A stretch of DNA of 27,645 nt from Prevotella sp. UBA6387. Lineage in GTDB: Bacteria > Bacteroidota > Bacteroidia > Bacteroidales > Bacteroidaceae. Position numbers and translations under genes: made by a program. Below, one piece after another: positions 7,541 to 16,147 of the stretch (within the stretch, counting starts at the first letter, position 1; each line of letters begins with the position of its first letter). The stretch lies in the NCBI GenBank assembly GCA_002437565.1, contig DJQL01000080.1:1-27645 (forward strand), in the 5' to 3' direction. The notes beneath the pieces were generated by a model. The model was not told the origin of the DNA and did not search any database. It saw nothing but the letters and a program-made list of their open reading frames with translations.

Positions 7541-8556
7541 AGATTTATCTGGTTTTTAAGTACCGACTTTATGTTGTCGAACGATTTTCCACTTGCGATA
7601 TTCCTAATGCCAAGGATACGGCATCTTTTGGTCAAGTTGTCCCTTATGTTTTTGTCCATCTTGCTTATTTGATGGAGCGTGAAAATATAAGGTCTAACTT
7701 GCAAGCCAAAGTCCTTGCTGATAGCCGCCAACTTGTATAAGTACTCTTCGATGGTTTCTTTTGGCCCTTCTAATCCCCACATTGTCACTTTGCACTCTAT
7801 GACATAAAGTGCGTTGTCGTACATGAAAGCCACGTCCAGCTCGTTATCGTTTGTCGTGTTTTTGTCACGGTATATTTTCAAGGAAATGGCAATGTCGTCT
7901 TCGTGCAAGCCTAATGCTCGCTTAAGACAATAATAAGAGAATTGCTCAAACCATTGACCGGAATAGTAGGCTTTCAAGTCAGGAGTCTGTGCTTTTTGAG
8001 CATACTTCAGTTTTGGTGGGAGATAAAAGTGGTTTTGCTTTACGTCATTGTAAAGTGCCGTGGCTTCTGTCTCTGTATGCTTTAGTTCTGCTTCTTTTAT
8101 GCTATTGTATTTAATGCCATATAGCGTAAAGTATTCGTGTAGGTTGACACGGTATTTTATTTCGTGTAGTTCGCCTGTGCTGAGGTTATAGTATGTGTTT
8201 GTGCCGATTGGAACATAGTAGAATATTGTTTTCTTGGATGCGAAAAAGTCATGAACTGCAAGCGACATCATCTTTGTGCCGCCGGTTAGGTTGACAATGT
8301 ACTCATCGCCTAATCTTTCAGGCCATTCTTTCTGCAAAGTCTGCATGGCAGACAGGTAGTTATTTGCGTCTATGGAGATGTATCCTACTTCTGTCTTGAC
8401 TTTCAGTGCTTCTTCCAGTTGCTCGCCGCGCCTTTGCCTGTCAACCTCATCGGTGGTTATGAACAGATACTCATCGTATTGTCCTTCCATCTCTTTCAGG
8501 AAGAGAAAGTTTGGTACGGAATGCTGGCTGAGAATAGATACGATTATGCGTGACAT
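7537..8556 (-). CDS. CARF-PD-(D/E)xK nuclease, Card1/Can2 (DUF1887) type
   Basis: Predicted 339 aa. The N-terminal half looks like a CARF domain. It begins RIIVSILSQHSVPNFLF and carries VNLTGGTKMMSLAV at 88-101, the conserved ligand-contacting loop. The C-terminal half has a PD-(D/E)xK nuclease core: Glu204 in GQWFEQFSY, Asp241 in NELDVAFM, and Glu254/Lys256 in YVIECKV. This architecture is that of Card1/Can2, nucleases activated by cyclic tetra-adenylate that nick supercoiled DNA and cut single-stranded DNA and/or RNA. All catalytic residues are present, so activity is expected. The gene begins 5 bp after the large RAMP gene and shares ATGA with the helicase. Ligand preference cannot be read from sequence. 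Confidence 0.92.
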   Translation of the reverse strand: MSRIIVSILSQHSVPNFLFLKEMEGQYDEYLFITTDEVDRQRRGEQLEEALKVKTEVGYISIDANNYLSAMQTLQKEWPERLGDEYIVNLTGGTKMMSLAVHDFFASKKTIFYYVPIGTNTYYNLSTGELHEIKYRVNLHEYFTLYGIKYNSIKEAELKHTETEATALYNDVKQNHFYLPPKLKYAQKAQTPDLKAYYSGQWFEQFSYYCLKRALGLHEDDIAISLKIYRDKNTTNDNELDVAFMYDNALYVIECKVTMWGLEGPKETIEEYLYKLAAISKDFGLQVRPYIFTLHQISKMDKNIRDNLTKRCRILGIRNIASGKSFDNIKSVLKNQINL

Positions 8557-8561
8557 AATGC

Positions 8562-10910
8562 TTATTTTTCGTTTATAAGGTTAAACCATTCTGTGGCGAG
8601 ATCGTTGCCAACGAGTTTGGCGCAATCCTTGAAATAACTACCTTTGTGAACCGACCAATTCTTGGACATTCTGTGGTTTTTCTCAGTTTCGGTATGATAA
8701 GCTTCGAGAAGTTTTTCGTAGGCCAGGCTCTTGTCCTCATCGGTCAAAGCCGTTAACGGAGTTATTCTCAGGCCTGCTTTCATTCTGCTTTCCCATATTT
8801 TATAGTTGCAGAATTTCTTTACTGATCCGGGAAACTCTGTTGCGAATGTCTTGTCTTGGTCGATTTTCTTGATGTAGTTGTCGATTAGGGCGGTCATTTC
8901 TTCTATGAATTGCTTTAAGTCGGCATCTGTAATATTAGCAAGTCCAACCTTGATGTAGTTGAGAATAATTTTGTCGTTCTTCGCATTCGCAATTTTTTTA
9001 CTGTATTTCTTATTGTACTCTGCCACTTTTTGTTTGCGTATGCGTTCCTCCTCTTCCCTTTTAACTTTCTCGATTTCCGCTTTTACTTCGTCCGTTATGA
9101 GCGTTATTGCTTGAGTATTCTTAGATATTAGCTGCGTTGCACGTTCCAAATACTCTTTTCCTTTCTTTGCCTTCAAAAACTCATTGTCATCATGATTGTT
9201 AGACATCTCCATGTAGTCGAACCTTTCGTTGTTTGCGACATTGGCGGCAGCCATAGCCAGCAATTCGGTAAGCTGTTGACAGTTTATCCAGCCTGTCCCA
9301 AGACTTTTGTCCATGGCATCCTCAAACAGGCCCATGTAGAAGTTCGTGTCTTCTGCCTTTTCGCCTGTGCGTAGTTTTGTGGCGTTAAGTTCGGGCATTG
9401 AGTATTGGCATTTGCCGAAACCATACGGCTTGGCCATGCCAAGCTGATGGCGGCACTCTTGCGTGCCGTGAAAGGTCAAGGCTGAGAGCAAGGCACCCAG
9501 TTCCACAGGTCGTAGGTTGTGGAAAGTGATGGTCTCGCTGAACGTCGCACCCGTTTGTAATGGCACCATGAGTGTGTCCACCTTGTCGTTGCCGGTGTTT
9601 TTCACGCTGTTAGTGTCCTTGCGTGTAATGTATCGTTTCCATCCTCTTAGATGTCCTTGATCGTAGGTGTTGTAGTTGGCCACCACGCCATTTCTCCCAT
9701 CCTGCTCCACATAGATTGGATAATATGAGGCTTTTGGTGAGCCAAGTACGAGCCTAACCTCTTTTGTCTCATGCGCATTGTCGGAGAAAGCGTTGCCAAA
9801 CTGCACACGTCCTTTCAGAGCATCCTTATCACCTATGTAGCCAAACATGCATTCTGCCAAATCGTGTTTGTCTTTATTTTTATGATCGCATGGTAACGTT
9901 TCTTCCACAGACTTTCCGTATGGCAACTTATATAGGTAGGCCATGCCGAAATCCTCTATGCTGTTGTTTTTTACGCGGAAGAATACGGGCACGCCACGGC
10001 CACCTTGTTCACTCTCGTCGAGCAGTTTTTTTATCCTGGCCCAATCGTCTTCATTGGCCGTGTTGCGGTATATGAACTCGTAATGGAGATATTGTTCCTT
10101 TGTGAGAGGGTAACTCCCCTTTTCCTTATCAGGAAAAACAAATTCATAATACTTGCCTTTTGCCCTTTTGTCTCGTGGTTCTGTCCAAGGAGAAGGTTGA
10201 CCCGTCATGACAATAGTGCCCTTTAAGTCTCCTTGACCAGACACTTCCACGATACTGTCACCAATCGTATTTGTCTTTATTTTCTGAAAGGTGAGGTCCT
10301 CGAATTGTTCATCTTTAAGATGTGTGATTTCATATTTATAAGCAGCTGTTTTTTTGCTGTCTTCAAGAGTCTTTACTGCGTCAGCAGAAAAGTTTTGTCT
10401 CATTATTTTGCATTTAAGCCATTCGTCTATCTTAGGCTGACTTATGCGCCAAAAGCGTCCGCAGTTGATGATTTCGAAGTCATTTCCTTTGCGTCTTAAC
10501 CATCCACATTTCACGTCTTTCTGATTCTTTAGTAGCGGATAAACGTTTTTGTCATTTAAGTCTCTTCGTGAAAACATGGCCGTGGAATCTACGTTCATCT
10601 TTCCGAAGCTCATGATCTCCAGCAGGTTGCGCACTTCACCCTTGATGGAAGAGGCAGGGATGAAATAGCGTGGACCTTTAGCGGTGTCGATATGTGAGAA
10701 CGACTTTTCTTTCTCACTCATTGTCTTGTCGCTTTCGTCCTTATGACCATTACGTATGAATATCGGCGATTCAGCCGTGATGGTAAATTTTATAGTGCCG
10801 CTTAGTCCGTCGCTGAACGGAATGTCCTGCGAGATTTTGTCTGCCCATTCAGGGAAGAATACCATGTCTGAAAGCGCAACAAAATTGAATGGTGCTTTGA
10901 TTATGCTCAT
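8562..10910 (-). CDS. Large type III RAMP protein (TIGR03986-like)
   Basis: Predicted 782 aa. The Cas7-like N-terminal part starts GTIKFTITAESPIFIRNG and has YFIPASSIKGEVRNLLE (82-98), the RAMP signature P-x-S-S-[IL]-K-G. A second RAMP landmark is HQLGMAKPYGFGKCQY (488-503), the Gly-rich loop. The size and layout recall the TIGR03986 family of type III-associated RAMP proteins. After residue 510 comes a long, mostly helical C-terminal extension, with a very charged likely coiled coil around 605-640 (EKVKREEEERIRKQKVAEYN). It probably forms part of the effector backbone or caps it. The helical tail could replace the missing small subunit (inference). The gene overlaps the preceding small gene by ATGA. 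Confidence 0.88.
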   Translation of the reverse strand: MSIIKAPFNFVALSDMVFFPEWADKISQDIPFSDGLSGTIKFTITAESPIFIRNGHKDESDKTMSEKEKSFSHIDTAKGPRYFIPASSIKGEVRNLLEIMSFGKMNVDSTAMFSRRDLNDKNVYPLLKNQKDVKCGWLRRKGNDFEIINCGRFWRISQPKIDEWLKCKIMRQNFSADAVKTLEDSKKTAAYKYEITHLKDEQFEDLTFQKIKTNTIGDSIVEVSGQGDLKGTIVMTGQPSPWTEPRDKRAKGKYYEFVFPDKEKGSYPLTKEQYLHYEFIYRNTANEDDWARIKKLLDESEQGGRGVPVFFRVKNNSIEDFGMAYLYKLPYGKSVEETLPCDHKNKDKHDLAECMFGYIGDKDALKGRVQFGNAFSDNAHETKEVRLVLGSPKASYYPIYVEQDGRNGVVANYNTYDQGHLRGWKRYITRKDTNSVKNTGNDKVDTLMVPLQTGATFSETITFHNLRPVELGALLSALTFHGTQECRHQLGMAKPYGFGKCQYSMPELNATKLRTGEKAEDTNFYMGLFEDAMDKSLGTGWINCQQLTELLAMAAANVANNERFDYMEMSNNHDDNEFLKAKKGKEYLERATQLISKNTQAITLITDEVKAEIEKVKREEEERIRKQKVAEYNKKYSKKIANAKNDKIILNYIKVGLANITDADLKQFIEEMTALIDNYIKKIDQDKTFATEFPGSVKKFCNYKIWESRMKAGLRITPLTALTDEDKSLAYEKLLEAYHTETEKNHRMSKNWSVHKGSYFKDCAKLVGNDLATEWFNLINEK

Positions 10911-11335
10911 GCCTTGTCCTCCTTTGCTTTATTGTCTATGTCAAACCCAATGAATGCCCGGCCAATGAAAGTGAGGCGTTTCATGCCAAGGCAGGCCTCG
11001 TCTTCGCGCTCCTCCCAAATGTTGCGAAAGCGCAACCGCTGCCCTTTCAGGCTGTTGCTGGAAGATAGGTAAGAAATCGTGTTTTTGTCGTTTGCTGCCG
11101 TTTGGCCATCAGCCTCCACGCAAATAGTCTCATTGCCGGCCTGACGTACGCTATAGGATATGTTCGTCTCGCCATCATACAACAGTGCCTCAACCACGAA
11201 AGGGTTGCTGCCCAGGAACTCGCAGGGGAGGCCTTCTTTTCGCAGTACGATAGGCTCCGTGGCGTTGCTCATCCACACATAGCCATCGTATTTGCCGGAT
11301 TTGGGTATCTCTGTTATGTTGATTTTATGCATCAT
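10907..11335 (-). CDS. Small type III CRISPR-associated protein (TIGR04423-like)
   Basis: Predicted 142 aa from the ATG at 11335. An in-frame ATG at 11347 and another at 11332 are alternatives. I prefer 11335/11332 because they reduce overlap with the preceding gene, which ends at 11325, and have a GGAAAAG stretch just upstream. Near the N-terminus is GKYDGYVWMSNATEP, and the rest is mixed beta with no nuclease motif. The position between two RAMP genes and this motif recall the TIGR04423 family of type III-associated proteins, whose function is unknown to me. It could be a structural subunit of the effector, in the position where csx19 or cas11 is found in other III-D loci. It ends in an ATGA overlap with the next gene. 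Confidence 0.75.
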   Translation of the reverse strand: MMHKINITEIPKSGKYDGYVWMSNATEPIVLRKEGLPCEFLGSNPFVVEALLYDGETNISYSVRQAGNETICVEADGQTAANDKNTISYLSSSNSLKGQRLRFRNIWEEREDEACLGMKRLTFIGRAFIGFDIDNKAKEDKA

Positions 11336-12719
11336 ATTCTTTTCCATTTCTAATCATTGTTCCTTGGAATCTGCCGTTGCCTCTATTGACTCCGCCTCCG
11401 AGAGGCAACAGCCCATGGCAGATGTCGCTCAGTGCACACTCGAAAGCCTTAATCACATTTTCATCATCGCTGTTGCCTATGACATCCATACACAGTTTTA
11501 CCTCTTCCTTATCAGCAAAGAGCGGTTCCTCGCAGAAGAGGGCGCCATTGATGGTTCCACCGGTGAAGCGGTCTATCTTCACGTGGTTTAGAATCTTAGG
11601 TTCGTCCTCGGCAATTCTTTTTGCCACAATGTCGGTGAAAAGCACCCGTCCACGTTGCTTGTCCTTGCCGTCGCCACTGCCGGCATAGCCAAACAGTGAG
11701 CGTACGGCAGGGTTGTCATTGCCCGTCTTGGCTTGCTCAGTGTTATCATCGGCAAAGGCACCGCATAGGCGGTTGTAGTGGAATGCCGTGCGGTGGGCAA
11801 TGGCTCCTTTCACAGATGAGGCTGGAATGACCAGCGTGCTTTTTTCGTCTAACCAATGTCCTTGTCCTTCTGTCCATTCTATTATAGGCTCATGCACGAT
11901 TGCCATGTCGGAGTTCTCGTCGCCGAGGCCAGAAGAGAACAGGATGAAGTCAAGAGGGTGCAGCCTCAGTTCATAATGGGTGACGGCTTGCTCTACGTCG
12001 GCAGTGATGGCTAAAGGCTTGTACCTGTCCCAAGGTTCAGCAAGGCATGCCGGCTTGTTCATGTATGCCTTGAAGTCATCGGGGTTATTGAAGTCCAATT
12101 TGCAATAATACACCTGCACGACTTTGACTTTCCCGAACCCCTTGCGGCTGCCACCACCTATTCGGAACGTCTTGTCCTTGAGATGGCTCAAAAATTTCAA
12201 GAAGTCGTTCTCACCATTTGCGGCATCGGCTTCGAGCTGTACGTCGAAACAGAATCGAGTGCCACGCACCACGACTTCCTCGTCAAACTTTCCTTGGTTT
12301 TCCGCTGTGCCCTTGTGCGAGATGCGTACATGTTGGCGTATCGGCATCATGGTAAAATATCTTAGGAATTCATCTTTTTCTGTTTCCGCCCTGTCTTGCA
12401 GACCATCCATGGGCTTGCCTTTCTCGTTTACCAGCTTGGCCTCGCTTATCGTGAGAAACGAGCCGCGCCCATTACCGCCTTCCTGCCAACCCATCATGCG
12501 CTCTGCCATGGTCTTGTCGGTCAAGGCATGGCGTAGAATCCCTTGAAGCGTGGTGGCAGGTATGAAAGGCAAATTGTTGACATCGCGCACGATGGCCGAA
12601 TCCGTCATTACGTTCCCATGTCCGCTGCCAATCTTCAATGGCGTTTCCGCTTCGAGCACGATGCGTGCGAGGAAGCATATATCTTGATTTTGGTATCCGT
12701 TGTGTTCCATGTTGTTCAT
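11325..12719 (-). CDS. Double-Cas7 (RAMP-RAMP) effector subunit
   Basis: Predicted 464 aa from the ATG at 12719, which overlaps the csx10 stop as ATGA and has AGGAAAG upstream. An earlier in-frame ATG at 12737 is less likely. Two RAMP units are visible. The first has LKIGSGHG (28-35), MTDSAIVRD, FIPATTLQG (52-60) and the Gly loop RIGGGSRKGFGKVKV (186-200). The second has NSDMAIVHEP, VIPASSVKGAIAHR (297-310) and LPLGGGVNRGNGRFQG (438-453). Asp40 and Asp271 occupy the place of the Csm3/Cas7 catalytic Asp that cuts target RNA, so this one protein may provide two cleavage sites. Fused Cas7 units are a feature of III-D and the derived III-E systems. Confidence 0.9.
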   Translation of the reverse strand: MNNMEHNGYQNQDICFLARIVLEAETPLKIGSGHGNVMTDSAIVRDVNNLPFIPATTLQGILRHALTDKTMAERMMGWQEGGNGRGSFLTISEAKLVNEKGKPMDGLQDRAETEKDEFLRYFTMMPIRQHVRISHKGTAENQGKFDEEVVVRGTRFCFDVQLEADAANGENDFLKFLSHLKDKTFRIGGGSRKGFGKVKVVQVYYCKLDFNNPDDFKAYMNKPACLAEPWDRYKPLAITADVEQAVTHYELRLHPLDFILFSSGLGDENSDMAIVHEPIIEWTEGQGHWLDEKSTLVIPASSVKGAIAHRTAFHYNRLCGAFADDNTEQAKTGNDNPAVRSLFGYAGSGDGKDKQRGRVLFTDIVAKRIAEDEPKILNHVKIDRFTGGTINGALFCEEPLFADKEEVKLCMDVIGNSDDENVIKAFECALSDICHGLLPLGGGVNRGNGRFQGTMIRNGKEYDA

Positions 12720-14152
12720 TCGCTTTCCTGTTTGCATTTCTTACCCATTTCCGAGGCGAGATTGACCACCAGTTCACGTATGTTGTATTTCTCGTTGTTT
12801 TTGAGAAACAGGTTCAGCTTTTCCCATCGTCCACGATCCTCCCATTTAGCCTTTGCGACGCCATGGGTGAGGTATACGCTGATGTTTTCCAATATTTTCT
12901 CATCGTCCTTTGTGGCCATGGCTATGCCACGTATGGTACCCCATTGTGAGGCGAAACGGTCGCCTTGGAAAAGTCTCTTGTTTCCTTTAACCCAATCATC
13001 TACGGTTTTGTATATGTTCTTGCCATCTTCGTGTTTTTGCTTTTCCATTTGAAGGTAAGCCATTAATGGCGAGTGTGGCTGTGAGGCGCGTTTTTGTTTG
13101 TTATTTGTGGCAATGGCTTGTCTCACTTTCTTAAACTTGACATCCGCACGGCCATTTCCTTTTGCGTTCACCCGTAGGATGGTCGGATTGTATATGACTT
13201 TGCCGAATCCCTCGTTTTGATAGCAGCCTACATAGTCGGTCGTTGGCAATGTGTCGTCGTTGGTGTTTACCACTATCACGCTACCTTTCTCCATGCCGCA
13301 ACGGTCTTGGTCGAACGCATGGCGTTTGTTGTTCCATGGTGCATACTGAAACGTGCGAATTTGGCTTTTGCTCCAGTCAACCTTTCCATTTTTGAAGCCC
13401 AATTGCTGGGCTGTCGGTTGGAAAGTTGGCACTCCATGGTCATCGAAGAAAATTAGTCTGCCATCTGCGTAGACTGTGACCTCTGTCGAGAGTTTTTGCG
13501 TCGACGCGCATTCTTTGAAGTCTCCCGGTTCTATTTCTACCAATCCATATTGTGCCGTGTGGGAACGGCCAATGTGTTGGTGCCCAATTAGCGCTTTTAC
13601 GATTTCCTCTCTGCAATCAATGGCTTCGTCGTCAATCTCAACGGTGAAATAGAACAGAAAGCCTTTGGACATGCTCTCGTAACCGAATATTTTTTTGTCT
13701 TCCGAACGTCTAAGGGAGGTGTTATATGCCGACTTTATTGCAAATTGTTTGGAAACATTAATTTCACTGGCTATGTTGTCATCAAGCGCATAGAATCCTT
13801 CCCGGCCTTGCTTAAGCTGTTTCTTTCGCAATTCGTCGTTGAAGTCCGTAATGCAATGGTAAACATACGCCTCGCCTTCTTCCCCATTGTACTTGGGAAA
13901 ATACACATCGGCTGGAATCTTTATGGATCGTATGCCGTTGTAGGCCAGGTGCGCATCTCCAAAACGCACATGGCCACTGTGGAAAATAAGTTTGGTAAGG
14001 TCGTTCTCTTCTTTGTATAGACATCTCGTGGCAATGCCAAGAAAGATATTGCCAGGAATGAAGTCAAGGCATTTGCGGTCACCTTCCGTAGCTGACGTGT
14101 CTGTCAAAATTATGTCTGACAGCAGCCGACATTTAAATTTCATTTTTTCCAT
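12716..14152 (-). CDS. csx10: Csx10-like Cas5 subunit of a type III-D complex
   Basis: Predicted 478 aa from the ATG at 14152, which lies 4 bp after the preceding stop with AAGGAGAAA upstream. A longer frame opens at 14200 but would overlap the preceding gene by 44 bp. The N-terminus (KCRLLSDIILTDTSATEGDR, then DFIPGNIFLGIATR) is the Csx10 form of the RAMP start, in which a bulky residue replaces the usual SSLKG. GHQHIGRSHTAQYGLVEIE is the Gly-rich loop typical of Csx10. Csx10 takes the Cas5 role, holding the crRNA 5' handle next to Cas10. Its presence is the main reason to place the locus in III-D. The C-terminal 150 residues are helical and basic. The gene ends in ATGA with the double-Cas7 gene. 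Confidence 0.88.
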   Translation of the reverse strand: MEKMKFKCRLLSDIILTDTSATEGDRKCLDFIPGNIFLGIATRCLYKEENDLTKLIFHSGHVRFGDAHLAYNGIRSIKIPADVYFPKYNGEEGEAYVYHCITDFNDELRKKQLKQGREGFYALDDNIASEINVSKQFAIKSAYNTSLRRSEDKKIFGYESMSKGFLFYFTVEIDDEAIDCREEIVKALIGHQHIGRSHTAQYGLVEIEPGDFKECASTQKLSTEVTVYADGRLIFFDDHGVPTFQPTAQQLGFKNGKVDWSKSQIRTFQYAPWNNKRHAFDQDRCGMEKGSVIVVNTNDDTLPTTDYVGCYQNEGFGKVIYNPTILRVNAKGNGRADVKFKKVRQAIATNNKQKRASQPHSPLMAYLQMEKQKHEDGKNIYKTVDDWVKGNKRLFQGDRFASQWGTIRGIAMATKDDEKILENISVYLTHGVAKAKWEDRGRWEKLNLFLKNNEKYNIRELVVNLASEMGKKCKQESE

Positions 14153-14156
14153 TAGC

Positions 14157-14723
14157 CTATTTCTCCTTTTCAATTTCCATTTTGCACCGTCCGAGGCCAT
14201 GGCTCCTGCCGAGCCCCAAGCGTTTTACTAATTTTACCATTTTCTCAACATCCCCAGTCATGTCTTCTGGCACGTTCCTGATTGAGCCTTCCAGTTTGCA
14301 TGGAACCACGGTCTGTATTTTTCTCAAGCTCAGGTCTTTGGCTATTCCGTCATCGTCAATGGCCGTTGACGAGACTGATTTATATAAGTATAGGGTCAAT
14401 TTCTGTTCTATTATGGTAGCACGCTCATCTTCAGGCAACTCTGCGTTAGAGAAAAACGATTGTCCAAGTGTGGTAAGTTCTCCATGCTTGCCATTGTCGT
14501 CATCATGGCCGAATATGGTGTTTACGTGGTCTTTGTCAAGTCCGTCGTATCTCACGAGCATGTCGGCAGCGTCGCGCAATAATCCTTTGATTGTCCGTCC
14601 TGGCACGTACGGCAATCCATCGCGGTCTTTCACGACCAATTCGTCCACGTCGGCTCCTGCGGCTTGGCCGGAACCACAATGCCAGTTGCTATAAAAAGTT
14701 ATGGTATATCTGAGGTTTTTCAT
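14157..14723 (-). CDS. Cas7/Csm3-like RAMP subunit
   Basis: Predicted 188 aa, a single compact RAMP unit. Landmarks are FYSNWHCGSGQAAGADVDEL (10-29), VVKDRDGLPYVPGRTIKGLLR (30-50) and the Gly loop RLGLGRSHGLGRCKM near the C-terminus. Asp27 lines up with the target-RNA-cutting Asp of Csm3 by its spacing (D-x5-D) to Asp33. It therefore probably coats the crRNA and cleaves bound RNA. It is shorter than typical Csm3 (about 215 aa), with a reduced thumb region. It starts 2 bp after cas10 and ends 4 bp before csx10. Confidence 0.9.
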   Translation of the reverse strand: MKNLRYTITFYSNWHCGSGQAAGADVDELVVKDRDGLPYVPGRTIKGLLRDAADMLVRYDGLDKDHVNTIFGHDDDNGKHGELTTLGQSFFSNAELPEDERATIIEQKLTLYLYKSVSSTAIDDDGIAKDLSLRKIQTVVPCKLEGSIRNVPEDMTGDVEKMVKLVKRLGLGRSHGLGRCKMEIEKEK

Positions 14724-14725
14724 GC

Positions 14726-16147
14726 TTATCTTGTTTTCTGGTTTATTATGGTGTAAAGTGAGAGCGCGTCGGCTGCGGGAACTGCTTCATGGCATTCGTT
14801 TGTGAGAGCATCTATCAGTGCTTCTTTGTCGCCATGGACTTCTTTTATCCTGTCAAGCATTTGTTTGGCGTTACCTTGGCTCTCGTGTAGTGCCGTTAGC
14901 CAACGGCGAATCCCTGTCTTGACACCTTGGCAGTCTGCTCTCCCAATTTCTACGCACAACTTCTGTAAGTCGGCGATTGATATATAGCTGTCTTGTTTGT
15001 TCAGGTAGTATGGACCAAACTTTAGCTTGGGCTTGCCGTCAATTGTCAGTTCGCGCTCAACAATGTCTTCGTAGCTCGTGACGAAACTGTCTTGCACTTT
15101 GTGGAACATAATGCACGATGCTTTCCTGCCTGACGCTTTTTTTGCCTCACTGCAAAGTTCCTCCGCAAGACCGTAACCATAATAAAATGGGTACGATGAT
15201 TTTATGAATGCAATGCCGGCACAGGCTGTTAGGTATTCCATGTCGTCAGGGAGGAGAGCGTGTAATAGCCTCTTGGTGTTATCTTCAAATGCTTCAAGGT
15301 ATGTTTTCACATAGTCTATGCCCAACGAGCCCCGTATTATGACGGTCATGTCGTCTCCTCCGAGCACGACTGGCCTGATGGGAATGCGTTTGCTCGACTC
15401 AAAACTTTGTTCAACGGCCTTGAAAGCAGCTTGGGCGGAGAGTTTCGTAGCTTCGTTTAGATTGTAGGAAAATTTTTTATACTTTTCCTTGTCATGTCCT
15501 ATTTGTTGCACCACTCTGCCAAGTCCATTGCCGTCGGCGTGTATTATGGCTATCCAATCGTTGCCACAAGTTAAGTCATCAGTGTCGTAGGCTATTTGGC
15601 TGTATTCAATGTCTTTTCCAAAACTCTTTTTGCATAAGGCCTTAATGTTGTTACTCTGTTTTTTTGCGAAAGTAGCTTCATCTATTGGGCGTCCGTCATT
15701 GTCATATCCTATTGCAGGCAAGCCAGTGCGCGGAGACCGTCGCATTCCAAGCAGTCCCAATGTCAGAGGCTTCGTGGGACGGTTGCGTACTTCATGCAAT
15801 TTCTTTTCAAGCTTATTGATAGCTTCCCCGAAATCGTTTTCCATTTTGACCACAGCCTGGGAAATCGTTATGCCAGGGGCGGCACACATAACGCGTTTTG
15901 GAAATAAAAGCACGGCCTTGCGGCATTCTTCTTCATTGAGGATATACTTCACGTTTCCCGCGGCTGCAATGACTTGATGCTCGCTTGTCCAAGTCTCGTC
16001 ATCAGTTTGCTTTCCAATGGTGTCGAGAAAGAGTTTAGTGCAGATATTCTCTACCAATTCGCTTGCGCCTGCAATGTCTCGCAGTTCGTTAGTCTTGAAG
16101 ATAAAACTTTGTATTCCTTGCACGGAAGCTCCATAAAGGTAAGTCAT
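14726..16147 (-). CDS. cas10: Cas10, HD-less, with GGDD cyclase motif
   Basis: Predicted 473 aa, far shorter than the 750-1000 aa of HD-containing Cas10. It begins directly with the first palm domain (YGASVQGIQSFIFKTNELRD and GASELVE). The second palm domain has IIHADGNGLGR (201-211) and VVLGGDDMTVII (260-271), with the intact GGDD at 263-266 needed to make cyclic oligoadenylate from ATP. There is no N-terminal HD nuclease domain and no room for one, since the ATG overlaps the cas6 stop (ATGA). HD loss is a known trait of subtype III-D. Immunity should therefore rest on RNA cutting by Cas7 units and on the two CARF effectors encoded downstream. Confidence 0.96.
   Translation of the reverse strand: MTYLYGASVQGIQSFIFKTNELRDIAGASELVENICTKLFLDTIGKQTDDETWTSEHQVIAAAGNVKYILNEEECRKAVLLFPKRVMCAAPGITISQAVVKMENDFGEAINKLEKKLHEVRNRPTKPLTLGLLGMRRSPRTGLPAIGYDNDGRPIDEATFAKKQSNNIKALCKKSFGKDIEYSQIAYDTDDLTCGNDWIAIIHADGNGLGRVVQQIGHDKEKYKKFSYNLNEATKLSAQAAFKAVEQSFESSKRIPIRPVVLGGDDMTVIIRGSLGIDYVKTYLEAFEDNTKRLLHALLPDDMEYLTACAGIAFIKSSYPFYYGYGLAEELCSEAKKASGRKASCIMFHKVQDSFVTSYEDIVERELTIDGKPKLKFGPYYLNKQDSYISIADLQKLCVEIGRADCQGVKTGIRRWLTALHESQGNAKQMLDRIKEVHGDKEALIDALTNECHEAVPAADALSLYTIINQKTR

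Noticed and set aside
14153..14200. Longer start for the Csx10-like protein
   Set aside because: The extra 16 residues are the out-of-frame reading of the preceding gene's end. The ATG at 14152 has a good ribosome binding site and fits the family N-terminus.
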